DNA from: Halichondria panicea
Taxonomy: Eukaryota; Porifera; Demospongiae; Suberitida; Halichondriidae
Length of the DNA stretch: 64,000 nt
Assembly (NCBI RefSeq): GCF_963675165.1
Contig: NC_087384.1
Span: 6,317,182-6,381,181 of the forward strand
Direction: 5' to 3'
The notes beneath the pieces are model-generated. The model was not told the DNA's origin. It ran no database searches and saw nothing but the letters and a program-made list of their open reading frames with translations. Shown here one piece after another: positions 37,123-52,400 of the stretch (its first letter is position 1; the number at the start of each line of letters is the position of its first letter). The position numbers and the translations under genes are program-made.

Positions 37123-37520
37123 GGACTTTGAATTTGCTGGTAAAGGGAAGACAGGAAACATGGAAGTGGTAAGTTACATATAATTAGAAGACAGTTTTTT
37201 TTTAGACTAGTATTCTGTATGCAATGGCCGCACTCTATATCACTTACTGTTGATGGTATGTACAGTGGAACCTCCGTTAACAACCACCTCTGAATAAAGG
37301 CCAGTTTCTATATAACGGCCAGGCACCCAGGTCCCAAATGAACAGTTTGTGTACAAAACAACCTCTCAACAAAGGCCACCTCTGTTTAAAGGCCAAAACA
37401 TTGTTCCCCAATGGTGTCCGTTATAGAGGGGTTCCACTGTACTTGTGTGTCTGAACTGATTGTTTGATTGTCTCCATGCAGATCTCCCCCACACTGTCCT
37501 CACCTTCACCAAGCCGGTGA
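37123..37520 (+). pseudogene. Last two coding exons of class I myosin (unit 4)
   Basis: Exons 37123-37168 (DFEFAGKGKTGNMEV) and 37482-37520 (ISPTLSSPSPSR, TGA) are identical to unit 1. All earlier myosin exons are missing because the unit begins at 36510. It cannot make a myosin. Confidence 0.88.
37263..37439. mobile_element. TA-flanked MITE, 177 bp (unit 4)
   Basis: Third co-duplicated copy of the element at 4485-4661. Confidence 0.85.
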
Positions 37521-37821
37521 CATTTAGAGAACACAATCTTCATAGTGCGTATAGAGGACTCGTGTTAATTAATTTGTTGTCAATGATTAATTTTGTGCGT
37601 TTAGTTTTCATTTTCATAATTTAATTTGTATAGTAGCTATAGCTAGTCTATAGCTAGTATATAAGATTTTTCATATCTACCATTCTTGTATATAACAATT
37701 ATGCAAAGCCAAGAGCTCTTGGCAAAGCTAATGAATTAGTCGAGGGCGTTGTGTGATTGAAGTAAAACTAATTAAATGCAGTATCAGCAAAAATTAATTA
37801 TTTATAACTTGACCTTTCGCC

Positions 37822-40800
37822 ATGTCCGTGGAAGCTTTCACTGTGTCTGTGCAAGCTGGCTCGAGGTCTGGGTTCAGAGAAAAACAAAGTATAATGGCGT
37901 CCAATCGACCCCGTAGCGGCTCAGTGAACAGTGAGAGTGTCTCTGTATTAACTGAAGCGTCGTCTCCCGTATCAATGATTGATAGAGAGGGGGAGCCATT
38001 GCTCTCCAAGCGGATAGCTGACAAGAATCAAGGTGAGTAAGAATTCATGAAAATTTATGTTTGTAGATTTTTGTACAAGAGCTTGGGCACTGTTTCTAGC
38101 TGATAAGGGAGGCACAGTATTCGTACGTACCTCATAAAACACACCATTAAAGCCGTACCATTATCAGTAAGCCAACTGTTTGTTTATTTAAAGAAAGATT
38201 GTTATTTAAGTCTAACACAAGCTTTTAAAGTGTTCGTACCTCCATATCATAATGTGTATGTGTGTTGTGCTTATCCAGCACATTTATTTAGTAATCCTAT
38301 TGTAGCCTCTGACAATGAGATTTCACTATTAGATACCTAACCCTTTGTCTGATGGGTGATTGTTATAGAGATAATTAAATGGGAGCTTCCAATTTTCAGA
38401 AAGAAAAGTTTCACTTACATGTAGGAGTTAGTTTGTTTCGCCTGCTTGACAATTATTTTATTTCCCCTCTCTCTCTCTTGCAGCCACTGAGCGGAAGCTG
38501 GGTATGATCTTTGGGGTGACCATTCCGTGCTGTCTCTCTATCTTCTCTGTCATCATCTTCCTGAGGCTTGGCTTTGTCTTGGGACAGGTGAGCAAGTGTG
38601 TGTGGGTGTCTGGTTGAGACTGGTAGGAAACCTTGGGTACAGTACATGGAAGTCAAGTATGACTCTGTATCATTAGATAGTCTGTATACATGTAGGGGTC
38701 CTTGAATGCAGCAATTGTACATAGCTTTTGCATGAATTTAAAGTATTGCTGTATAGGTGTCATTGAATACAGGAATGAATGTAGCTTAGAACTATTTCTG
38801 TACAATTTTTTCTTAAATGCAAGAGTGTAGTTTAGTAGTAAAAGTATAAATTGAGAGACAATTATTGACCCCCTTCCCCCCCTGTCCAGGCTGGCTTCTG
38901 GGAGACCATGGCGATGCTCATCCTAGGCTACCTGGTGGTCATGCTCACCGTGCTCTCCATCTCTGCCATAGCAACCAGTGCCACCGTCGAGGGTGGAGGA
39001 GTTTACTGTATCCTAACACTGTTACAGTAGCTATGTACCTCAGAACACCTGCCTTCGTGTACCGATGTGTGGTTTTCTTTGTGACTCTCTTGTGGTGTGT
39101 AGTGTTCAACTTTTATGATTTCCCGGGATCCTGGAAACTTATAGGCTTTCCTAGTGTTTATACCGTATAGCGGGTCATTTTCAGGGGGGGGGGGGGGGGG
39201 GGATTTGAGAATTGACAATGCTCAACCATGAATGTTTTGACCCATGGAAATTGCTATATCCTGAATCTTCCTTTTACTATATGTACTGTGTTTCATAGAA
39301 TACTTATACTGAAGCGACCCATTGCAAACACAACTTAATGACCATGGTAATAACATCGTGATACTTATACGTGCCAAATAAATACATTTTGAAGTGCTTA
39401 ACAACTATGTGCTCTTCTATATTGCCTAGGGTTATTTTGCAGTACATTATTATTGTCTCTATGATATAGTATTACTGGTGATATATTCACCAGTCCCACG
39501 ATATGAATGATGCCATTGTTCGTCTTCACTGGCGTTGCTTCTGGAGTCACCATCTCAGCAGGATGACCTCCCTCACACGACTCTTGTCTCCCTAGTGGGA
39601 ACAGAGCTGTCGGACGTCTTCTTGGGACCTGTGACCTTTCTTGCAGAGAGCGTCTTCGAATGCTGTTTTCTCTGCTCATATTTCTTGTGACTAAAGCAAC
39701 AGTTGCTGTAACTGAGCTGCTTGACGAAGAACTACTGTCTGAAGTTTGTGAAGACATCGTGTGTGGTAGCTGCGAACAAACTGCTGTGCCCTCGGTGTCA
39801 CTGTCATCTTCGTCAATGGATTTAAATCTCTTACGATATGGAGTGCAACTGTTAGACTCTGTGGACTGCTCCCTCGTTAATGAAGGCACTATGATGGTGA
39901 CGTCTTGTGTGGATCCATCTTCTGCTTCTTTGGATGGCTCTGGCTCTAGCTCTAGCTCTATCGATGGTTGTGTTGAGGTCGTGTCCATTATTCCAGGATG
40001 ATCGTTACTGCACACAAAAGGCTTCAAGGTACGTGAATTCATTTAGCGATCTGTGAATAGTAACAGGTGACATATAGTTTACTTGTAGAAACCTATACCT
40101 CTAGTTCCTACAGAGTTTGCTCCTAGTAATGCAGAATGAGTGTTGTGACCAACCCCTGTAGTATTAAACTTATTTCTTATTTTATGCTTGCAAATCTACA
40201 ACAAATGTGCATAACACTACTAGAATGTTTTGTGAGCACCAAACATCTGCAAACTTTGCGAGGGTCAATCGATTCGCAACAAACAATAAAATCCGCAAAA
40301 CCTACTAGTAAATACACACGATCCTTGCCAGAACGCAATAGTTGATCGCAAAGGGTCAAATTTTCTGCTCATTTGGCTCATTCGCAAAAGTTTTTCACCC
40401 GCAAAATATTCTAGTAATACGGTATCTTTGATAGCTGTACATTTCTGCTCCTACATATATGTTTCATGCACTTACCTTTCTCTTGGGAGGGTGTGTGTTT
40501 CAATGCTGTGTTGGTAGTGGTATCCTTAGCTTGCAACCTGGAGTAACTCATTTACACTGACTGACCACTGGCTAGCAACAGTTGTATATAGAAGTTGTGG
40601 AGCTGACTTCCTACAAAATTGCTTTTATACCATGGATTACCACAGATTGTGGCAACAGCAACAGTTGTATATAGAAGTTGTGGAGCTGACTTCCTACAAA
40701 ATTGCTTTTATACCATGGATTACCACAGATTGTGGCAACTTCCGTTGTAAGGGAATATTTTGTTTACAAATGGATACTGGTCTATTTTGGTGGTATATGA

Positions 40801-43800
40801 ATTAGGTCATGGTGAGATTGTGTGGGTAGATAGTAATAAATATAGTAACATAGTATGAATACAGTTATGCTAAGAATTTAGCTATAATTAAGAATTTAGC
40901 TATTCCAAACAATAAGATATGCTTAGTTGTATTGCTTCTGGTGCACTTCAGTAGCCATGGTTAAGTCAATGTTAGTTACATGTACGTGTTGGCCTTCAAT
41001 GTTATGATTGTTGTTTTTGTTATTATTGGTGTTTACATGGAATTGCCTTGGGACGTACATGGGACGTACATGTATTATTTTTGCAATTTTCATGTATCTT
41101 ACACAATATTGACCGTTGTAACATTTTTTCTGCTCCTAGGTTGCATGGCTTACCTTTATCTCCGGGGTGAGGGGTGTGTTCCAATGCTGTGTTGTTGTAG
41201 TATATACATGTAGTGAGTGTCCTTAGCTTGTGTTGACTGCAACCTAGAGTAACTCATTTAGACCACTGGCTAGCAACAGTTGTACTAGTAACTGTGTTTC
41301 CACTTTGTGGCCCTGTAGTTTTGGTCCTGGCTTTATATTGGCTTGAGGAAACCCTTGAGGGTCTTTGTGGTTTTGTTTTATTTTTAGGTCATTGAATGAC
41401 ATTAAGCCAGGGGATTATGGCCCCGCTGTTAGCTCTTTCTTTGTAGATTAATGAATCTAATTAAAGAGGGAATTTTGAGTTATGTGTTTAATCATGGTAT
41501 GTGTTCAGTCATGGAATCTTCTAGCTGGAACTATGTGCTGTAAAAGTTAAAGTCAATTTCTTTTCAGGTTGTATATTGTCCCGCACTCTAGAATGACTCA
41601 GTAGACACTATTGAACGCATACCTTGGTGGATGTTTAGATCCAGATCCCTGTAATTAAAGTTTTCCGAGCAACTGACAAGAACTACATGTGTGCATATAA
41701 TAACATGTCTCAGAAAATCGTCCAGAACACAAACACATATAGCTATGTACAAGTGTTTATATCACTGTGGTCCTCGTGAGTGTGGTAGACAAGAGCCTCT
41801 CTCTACTGGCCGAGGCATGCAAGTCACTGGAGAAGAACAATGTGAGATATACGTGTATGACTCCGTATACTGTAGCTCCTAGTATACTGTAGCTCCTAGG
41901 CTAAATGGATTCTTATTTGGAATATAGGCTAAACAAGGGGTTTCTTTAATTTTGCCCAAGTGGGTGAGAATTTGGCAAGGTGTAAGTAAATAGCCCATGG
42001 GAAGCTAAGCTGGATGGCTCACTTGAAGAATTATGATCATCTAATTGACTAGCCACTAAATATATTTGGTGGCAATAAAATCCAAAACGCCAGATTCCCT
42101 GGTTGGTCTCGTAGTGTTCTGTGGCTTCTCTCGTTCGTCCCGAGTCTTTGAGAAAATTGGCATAGTTGAAATGAACCTTTGCATTGTGTGGAATGGTATA
42201 GAGACCTGACCTACATTGGAATGAAAAATCAGGCTGATGCATAATAATTTATAATATCATAATTTATGATACACCCCCCCCCCCCCCATTATGCCCTCCC
42301 CCCCATTATGCCCTCCCCCCCCCATTATGCCCTCCCCCCCATTATGCCCTCCCCCCCATTATGCCCTCCCCCCATTATGCCCTCCCCCCCATTATGCTAG
42401 ATACTAAGTATTCTGCTATTGCACATATGTTGCTTCAAGGCAGACGTTGAACACTGACTATACCCTGTATTATAGACATGCACTGATCATCTCCTGTATG
42501 TACTATTATTTTTGTCAGAACACTGTGTACATGACATTATTCATAAGCTATGAAACTACTAACAGAACATTTCAAGCGGGTGAAAAGTAATCTGCTAACC
42601 TGCACTGAAATTAACTTGTATTTGTTTACTGTCCCACTAGTCGACACTTGAGCAACATCTTGTGGTGTTGCAACTGCAGATCCTGTAATAAATTCTTGAT
42701 CAGTGTCTGTAATTATGACACTGTATGACACTGTATGATGGTTACTATATGTTTTATTTAGGCTGTGTAGATGTGGTTATTAGGGGATTAATGGCAGCAC
42801 TCTTTGTAGATTAACGAAGGGGGATGTTGTTATAATTATGTTCAGTCATACTTTTCCAGCTAATTAAATTGGAACTATGTTGATTATAGGTTCTATTCAA
42901 GTTGAAGTCAATTTCTTTTCAAGTTGAATATTATCCCTACACTCTAGAGAATGACTCGGTAGAAACCATCGCCAGGCAAACAACAACTCGAGATCCTGTC
43001 CTGTTCTGTAATAAATATTATTGATCAGTGTAATTATGACACTGTATGACACTATGACAGTTACTATGTGTATTAATGACATCATTATTAATGAATATGT
43101 TATGCCCAACACGACAGCTAGTATGTGTACGCATGTGTTTAAATCCTTAACCCTGATCAGTCATGATAAGCAGAGCACTTGGTCCGGAGTTTGGTGGTTC
43201 TGTGGGTATCATCTTCTTCGTTGCCAACATATTTGCCTCAGCTGCCTACATCATCGGTGAGTGTGTGTAGTGTTCTCATCCTGTTGTGTAATTACTCCAG
43301 GTTTGGTTTTGTTTACGTACCGTATAGCGCGAAATTTTCGAGGCACTTATATTTCGTGGATTGGCCTCTAAAAGTATTTTCGTTGCACAATGTTCGCGGA
43401 ATGACTGCTTACCGGAAGCCACGCCTTTAAATCTTGCACGTTATAGCAGGTAAAGAACGATTTTCGTGGACTTAATTTTCGTGTAGGATTGCTACCCACG
43501 AAATCCACGAAAATTAAGCCCCTCGAAAATTTCGCGCTATACGGTATCTTCCCACACGGCTTACATCCTTTGAAATAACACAGCCAGTTTGAGCAGCTAA
43601 TGGGTTCAAAGCTATTCTCCTCATGTGATTAGTACTGTTTGTGTGCCTGCATATACATCCTTAATGATATCATTTGAAGGAGCATCTCTAGGCTTCTACC
43701 TGTGTTTACCGTTCACTTATAAGTACAAAACTATGTGTGTATACAGCATAGTTCCTTCATCTTTCTATAGACTGTGTTTACAGGGTCCCCTTGAAGTACA

Positions 43801-44205
43801 CAACTGCACAGTACAGTCTCTGTATCTATCATGTGTTGTTTCACACCTGCAGGTTTTGTGGAAGCCCTGGTCAGTAATCTTGGAGAGGGAGGCAGTCTTC
43901 TGGTGGAGTATGCTGGATGTGGTGAGTGGCTTGACTGTGTTGGAGGGGCAAGGCCTTGGTACATGGTGGCTGTCTCACTTTCAAACCAGTGTCTAGAGTG
44001 GTCTTTTAAGTTTGTGTTTAGGCCCTCCTTCTGGGGGTTTCACTTGGAAATAAAACAGCCCCAGCTGTTAGCTATGTGCCGAGTCATTGTGGTTGTCTGA
44101 CTTTTGTAGCAATGTGTACCCCTGGCAGCAGTTTAGGCCCTCCTTTGTCTGACTTTATTTTACAACCCCAGCTGATTGTTGTTCAATGTAGTTAGTGGTT
44201 CTTCT

Positions 44206-44245
<40 letters not shown>

Positions 44246-47200
44246 TGCACACACACACACACGCACACACACACGGCAGATGATTGTGGTCTCCCTGGCA
44301 ATTACTGGTTCAACTTCTTGTACGGGACGGCTGTTCTCTTCTTTTGTCTAATAGTGTGTCTTATTGGAGCAGGTGAGAGACATTCAGCATTGTCAGTGGA
44401 GCCTCAACAAATTAGAGTAATTTGAAAGAGGTTTTTTTCCCTTGAAAAAATGATGTCATTATATAAGAGTGCCAATTAGAGAGTATAATTGTACCCCTCC
44501 ATGTAGCTGGTGATTCTTTAATACCGCCCACTGTATTGCTCTTACTAGCTATGATATTAAAAGTTTTGCCAATTTTTCTGCTTATATAAGGAACTGTTTT
44601 CCTGCAGGGATGTTTGCTAAAGCCACGTTTATCATATTCTGTGCTGTAATGTTGTCACTGGCCTCTGCAATGGTGAGTAGCCGACTCCCTAGTTCAGTAT
44701 TGCCAACATTTCAGTATGCCTAATTTTGTCTTCCTCCTCTGCAGTTCAGTTTTGGCTTCCTAGGCCCAATGGGAAATATCACAGTGCCTGTAGACAATCA
44801 TCTGTTTCCAGTGAGTCACTGTGTGGATGTGGGTGGGTGTGGCCTTGTTGTATTCTAAGGTGCCGCAGTTGTTTTGGTGGGGCCTTGTTGTATTCTAAGG
44901 TGCCGCCGTTGTTTTGGTGGGGCCTTGTTGTAATTCTAAGGTGTCGCAGTTGTTTTGGTGGGTTTCGGGTAGTCATATAGATGTATTGTTGGTGTCAAAT
45001 CATGCCATATGATAGAACTTTCTAAGATGGCCTTCCAACATTGATACACGTACATGTACATGTATATTATCCGTGCCCTCAGGTGTGGTATGGGAATGAG
45101 ACTCTGTTAAACTACACCAGCTGGAGTTGGAACACCTTCCTCAACAACCTAGGAGTGAGTCACCACTAGTAACACTCACTGTATTACGTGTGCCGTACAC
45201 TATACCTGGCTGCATACGGTCAACACTGTTCTTATTTCTCAACATGTTTCCAAATTATCTCTCAATCAGGAGTACATATAGCCCCTTCATAAACTCCTGG
45301 TATAATATATAATCCTGGCTTTTTGACAAGTATATGAATAAGCAAATATTACACTTCCTTTCTAAGTGTCAATGCACGTGCTCTTACATACAGCTGTTCT
45401 CTATTATGTGATCTGCTGTGCTTGTGTTTTTCTCATTAAAAAACCATCCCATAAACCAAAAAACTGTATTGTTAGAAACTGTTGGGAATAGTAGCTGCAT
45501 ATCCTGTACACAAATGCCAGTTTCCTGGGCTAGTTCCTACACTACCCTGATATAGCACCACTAGAGTAGGCCCAGGTGGTGTACACTGTACATGATATGT
45601 AAGTGATTCTGGTGAGCATTAGCTGGCAGGATGTGATTATCTTGACTAGAGGCTATTCACGTACTATAGTTGCAGTACTGTGTTCATGGTTTGTTTACAT
45701 GATTGTATGCACTACTAACCCTAACCCCCCCCCCCCCCACACACACACACACTAACTCTACCCCCCCCCCCCACACACACACACACACTAACTGTACCCC
45801 CCCCACACACACACGCACACTAACTGTACCCCCCCCCCCCACACACACACACACACTAACTCTACCCCCCTCACACACACACACACACACTAACTCCACA
45901 CCCCCCCCACACACACACACACACAGTCCAACTACACTATTGACTACACTAATCAAGCCTTTGGAGTCCAGAACTTTAGTATGGTCTTTGCTGTCATGTT
46001 CAATGGATGCTCTGGCATAATGGGTGAGTATACAGTCTCGTATACAGTGGGTACCACATGGGATATATTGGCTCAGTAGTGACTTAGGCCTGAGGGCCGC
46101 AGTGTTTGAACTTGTGTACTATGTTTGTACATGTAAGTATGTTATGCATTTGTGTTATGTGAAACTATGTGGTATCTTTAAAGCGTGCACTTATGTCCTT
46201 GGCAATTAACAGGTTACTTCCACTGTACACATACACATTTGTGAACCCGTATTACCACTTTAATCATCCTGGCATTTGTTGATTAATCCATATGACATCC
46301 AGCCCAGCCACCCACTTTTGGCAAACTCACCATAGCTTCCTTGTTTTGTTCCTCTGTGGTTTCCTATAGCTATTCACTTGTATATTCCTGTACAGCTGAG
46401 CTGGCTGGTAGTCTAGGTGATGTTTATGTAGTGTGTGTAATTGTTATTTCCGTAGGATGTGACTATGCTTATTTTATTTTCTTGTAATGTGTTTCTTCAG
46501 TCAGTGTGTGTGTGTTCTACTATATTGTTTTTCAACTTTTCCGTTTTCTATTCTCCCTTTCACACCCACACAGCTGGAGCTAACATATCTGGAGACCTGA
46601 AGAACCCAAGCTACTCTATCCCCCAGGGCACTCTGCTAGCCTGTGGCATTACCATGCTCATATACGCCATCCTCTGTGAGAATAATACCCACATCACATC
46701 ATGATACTTGTCCTGTAGATTGAGTTTTTCCGTGTATATGTTGATTACTTGTCTTGATGTGTTGATAATAATGATGTCATTATTGCTTGGTAACTCACAC
46801 CACCTTCACACACACATCTTCTAGTCACCTTTATAGCCTTCACTGTGCCTAGGGAACTGATGCTACACAACTACAACTACCTCCAGGTGAGAGAGTAGCA
46901 ATGTCTATAGCCACGTGTGTGTGTATGGACACCTCTAGACGGCTATTTTTGTCTGAAAATTAATATGAACTTTTGTGGAATTACAACAATTATACAACAA
47001 AATTCTTCATTCCCCCCACACACATGCACACAGTATATCAATGTGTTTGCCCCACTGATGACCCTGGGGGTGTTTGCAGCCACTCTCTCAGCATCTCTGT
47101 CCAACCTCATTGGAGCTTCTAGAGTGCTACAGGCCCTCGCCAAGGACAGGCTGTTTAGTGAGTCCAGGGGAGCCGAGGGAAGGGGGTGTGGCTAGGGAAG

Positions 47201-49438
47201 GATAATTAGTTTATTAGAGTGTCACTCCTATAGTTAAGCTCTTATTGTGACTCTAAGCACTCTAGAGTAGATGCATTTCTTTTATGGAGGTTCCTTGTCT
47301 GCCCATACATAATACCTATGTGCAGCATTACATGTAATAAGTCTTTCCAGGACATGCCAACCTTGTAGCCTTGCCCAACATTTCAACCTATGTGCAGGCC
47401 AACCTTGTGTAGGCTTCCCCAACATTTCAACCTATGTGCAGGCCAACCTTGTGTAGGCTTCCCCAACATTTCAACCTATGTGCAGGCCAACCTTGTGTAG
47501 CCTTGCCCAACATTTCAACCTATGTGCAGGCCAACCTTGTGTAGGCTTCCCCAACATTTCAACCTATGTGCAGGCCAACCTTGTGTAGGCTTCCCCAACA
47601 TTTCAACCTATGTGCAGGCCAACCTTGTGTAGGCTTCCCCAACATTTCAACCTATGTGCAGGCCAACCTTGTGTAGGCTTCCCCAACATTTCAACCTATG
47701 TGCAGGCCAACCTTGTGTAGCCTTTCCCAAGATTTCAACCTATGTGCAGGCCAACCTTGTGTAGGCTTCCCCAACATTTCAACCTATGTGCAGGCCAACC
47801 TTGTGTAGGCTTCCCCAACATTTCAACCTATGTGCAGGCCAACCTTGTGTAGCCTTGCCCAACATTTCAACCTATGTGCAGGCCAACCTTGTGTAGCCTT
47901 GCCCAACATTTCAACCTATGTGCAGGCCAACCTTGTGTAGGCTTCCCTAACATTTCAACCTATGTGCAGGCCAACCTTGTGTAGCCTTGCCCAACATTTC
48001 AACCTATGTGCAGGCCAACCTTGTGTAGGCTTCCCCAACATTGCAACTTACCGTATATGCTTGATTAGAGGCCGCGAGTACTAAATGTTTCATTTTGCTG
48101 GCAGAGCAGAGGAGGCTACAATTCGAGAAGGCCATTGTTCAAGATAGGCGTTTTTTAGCCCCAGGGTCATTCCATATCAATTCAACGAAATTTAAAACGT
48201 GACCTCTTGAGAATTGCACGAAAGTATGAGGAATGGTATTATAACATCTCAGGAAGTGTTTGGGGTTTGTAAACAATATGAGCTTGAAAAAATTTCCCAC
48301 ATCACACTACATCCCACAACATATCTCATGATCCCATTGGAATCCCAGAACCTAACTTGTCACACTTCAAGAGAATAGTGTGAGGAACATGATACCCAAA
48401 AAAGTACAGGGAAAAAACAGCGCTTTTTGAGAACTCAGAGTTCAAAAGACACTAATTAGATGCAATACCTAAAATGTTATCGAGTGAAGCCAATATGCCA
48501 AATGATGCGGAATTTCCTAGGCAACAAGATGATATACATATGGCCTCTGATTACTGTGTTACATGTAAGGCTTTCCAGGACATCCAACCTTGTGTAGCAA
48601 TTACAATTGTTAAAGCATAGGTTTCCTATTGCGCAAGGCCATAAAATCAATTTTTGTAAACATGCAATTATCTTGTGGCTTTATTCCAGGTGGTATTTTG
48701 CATCCCTTTACGTGGACAGTTGGCAAGAGTCAGAATCCCATTCCAGCCGTACTGCTCTCCTGGTTCTTGGTACAGGTATGGAGATTATATCAGTCATGAT
48801 GACTGTTGTTACCAGTTGGCAGCTACATATTTAGCTGGTAATGATATTATTAGTTTGGAAAATGCAAGATGGTGGGTGGAAGTAGCCCACCTTTTAATAA
48901 ACATTTAGCTTTTTTGCAAGGGTGCAGAATGTTTAGAAACTATTATAGCAACTATTATCTATGTACTGTTGCTATCCCTCCCTCTATCAGATCACTCTGT
49001 TTCTGGGTCAGTTTAACACCATTGCCCCGCTGGTGACCATGTTCTTCCTCGTCTCTTATGGTGTAGTCAATCTGGCTTGCTTTGCTCTCAAGTTCGCTTC
49101 AGCTGTCAATTTCAGGTACACTCCCCATGTACAGTACATATACACATACATGTATGGTTCTGGAGTGATGTATACATGTACATGTACGACTTGTATAGGT
49201 CTATCCTATGTACATGTACATACAGCATTGTACCATCAATGTGTGGATTCCGGTTTCAATTTTTGATTGTACATGTATCTATGCTGTTATTTTATCTCCT
49301 GTTTCAGACCTACTTTCCAAGTCTATGCCAGATACACATGTGAGTCCTTATACATTGTGTGTGTGTGTGTGGTGTGTGCCTGTGTGTGTGTGTGTGTGTG
49401 ATGTGTGCCTGTATGTGTGTGTGTGTGTGGTGTGTGCC

Positions 49439-49473
<35 letters not shown>

Positions 49474-52400
49474 CTGTGTGCCTGTGTGCCTGTATATACG
49501 TGGTGTGTGTGTGTGACTAACGTTGCTCTGTTACCCTACAGCTGTCCTCGGTGTCCTCAGTTGTGTGATACTAATGTTTGTCATAAGCCCAGAGTATGCT
49601 GGTGTCACTATTGGTAAGTAGCCTTTGCACGCACAAGTTAATTTCATCACCCGTAAGTTTTTTGCAAGCTATATGAAAGAATCCATTCCTCCCTCCAGCT
49701 GTGATGGTCCTCTTGTTTATCTACCTGCTAATCCGTGGGCCGGCCACTCCGTGGGGTGACGTCTCTCAGGCACTCATCTATCATCAGGTGCGCAAATACC
49801 TCCTACGCTTGGACAAGAGGAAGAGTCACGTCAAGTTCTGGAGGCCAGAGGTGAGTGGGTGTGATCAATGAGCATTGTATATTGGTAAAATTTCATCCAT
49901 CTATATGTAAGTTGCTATTTTGGCTCAACCAAAAAGTATGTAATCTGCTGCTCTCTAATAGCATTCCCTCTTCTTGTACATGTACGTGTGCAATATTGTG
50001 ATGACTTCAGTTGCCATGGTTGATGGTGTGTGTAGGTTTTGCTGCTTGTGAACAATCCTCGATCATCACTGGGGCTCATTGAGTTCACCAATGATATGAA
50101 GAAAGGAGGACTCTTTGTACTGGGGCATGTTGTACCACGACCATTCAGCAGGGAGGTAAATAAGAAGGGAGAGCTTTAGTCTTACAAGCAAGGACACGTT
50201 GTAACTAAGTGTACATGTATTATAACTTTTAGAAGCACGTATAATCTACACTGTATGTAATAGTGTCCAGCTTGGTCTTGAGGTGAGGCCAGGATCATTC
50301 TGTGAATAGAAGCCCTTAACACACATGTAATTTGAGCATACAATTTGCATCCCCCATTTAACTGTTTTGATCCTTACTACCTATTACATCATTGCGTAGT
50401 ACCGTTAATCACATTCATATATACGCACACACACACACACACGTACAGACGGCCAACTACTACACTGGCCAGCTGAACGCTTGGTTGACATTTGTGGAGA
50501 TCTCCAAAGTGAAGGCATTTGTTGAGCTAAGCATTGCTCCCTCCATCAGAATGGGGACTCAGAACCTACTAGCCGTGAGTTGGGGAGAGGATATGTGTTT
50601 GTGTCTATAGCAGATCTAACTCAGATTGCATTTGTGTACATGCATTGTACATTCATTCTGGCCCTAATTTTAAAAAGAGCATAGGCTGTAATTAACACAT
50701 GTGTAAGTGCATGTGTGTATACGTATTTTTGCCTGTTTTTGTAGCTAACTATTAAAATAATAATTAAACCCCAACTCCCTCTAACTGTGTAGCCCCTGCT
50801 ATTACTCCCTCTAACTGTGTAGCCCCTGCTATTACTCCCTCTAACTGTATAGCCCCTGCTATTACTCCCTCCCCTCTGTGTAGCCCCTGCTATTACTCCC
50901 TCCCCTCTGTGTAGCCCCTGCTATTACTCCCTCCCTCTAACTGTGTAGCCCCTGCTATTACTCCCTCTAACTGTGTAGCCCCTGCTATTACTCCCTCTAA
51001 GTGTGTAGCCCCTGCTATTACTCCCTCTAACTGTGTAGCCCCTGCTATTACTCCCTCTAACTGTGTAGCCCCTGCTATTACTCCCTCTAAGTGTGTAGCC
51101 CCTGCTATTACTCCCTCTAAGTGTGTAGCCCCTGCTATTACTCCCTCTAACTGTGTGTAGCCCCTGCTATTACTCCCTCTAACTGTGTAGCCCCTGCTAT
51201 TACTCCCTCTAACTGTGTAGCCCCTGCTATTACTCCCTCTAACTGTGTAGCCCCTGCTATTACTCCCTCTAACTGTGTAGCCCCTGCTATTACTCCCTCC
51301 CTCTAAGTGTGTAGCCCCTGCTATTACTCCCTCTAACTGTGTAGCCCCTGCTATTACTCCCTCTAACTGTGTAGCCCCTGCTATTACTCCCTCTAAGTGT
51401 GTAGCCCCTGCTATTACTCCCTCTAAGTGTGTAGCCCCTGCTATTACTCCCTCTAACTGTGTGTAGCCCCTGCTATTACTCCCTCTAACTGTGTAGCCCC
51501 TGCTATTACTCCCTCTAACTGTGTAGCCCCTGCTATTACTCCCTCTAACTGTGTAGCCCCTGCTATTACTCCCTCTAACTGTGTAGCCCCTGCTATTACT
51601 CCCTCCCCTCTGTGTAGCCCCTGCTATTACTCCCTCTAAGTGTGTAGCCCCTGCTATTACTCCCTCCCCTCTGTGTAGCCCCTGCTATTACTCCCACTAA
51701 CTGTATAGCCCCTGCTATTACTCCCTCTAACTGTGTAGCCCCTGCTATTACTCCCTCTAACTGTGTAGCCCCTGCTATTACTCCCTCTAACTGTGTAGCC
51801 CCTGCTATTACTCCCTCTAACTGTGTAGCCCCTGCTATTACTCCCTCCCTCTAACTGTGTAGCCCCTGCTATTACTCCCTCTAAGTGTGTAGCCCCTGCT
51901 ATTACTCCCTCCCCTCTGTGTAGCCCCTGCTATTACTCCCTCTAACTGTGTAGCCCCTGCTATTACTCCCTCCCCTCTGTGTAGCCCCTGCTATTACTCC
52001 CTCTAACTGTGTAGCCCCTGCTATTACTCCCTCCCTCTAACTGTGTAGCCCCTGCTATTACTCCCTCTAACACTGTAGCCCCTGCTATTACTCCCTCCCC
52101 TCCTGCACAGACTGCTGGTCTCGGTGGAATGAAACCGAACACTATAGCATTGGGTTTCTATGACGACAGTATTCCTAGAAGCCAGTTTATCAACCTTAAG
52201 ATCAAACTGAGCAAACGACCGCAAATATTCCGCTCCTTCATCCGGGACCAGTCCGTGGAGAAGTTTGATCGAATCAACCAGGAACTGCCGTTTATTAGGA
52301 CTGCTGTGAGTTTGTGGGATAGCAGTTTCTTGCTAGCTAGAATATTACTTTTTTTTAAAGTTAAAAAACAACGTACTTTTCATGCATACATGTATAACTA

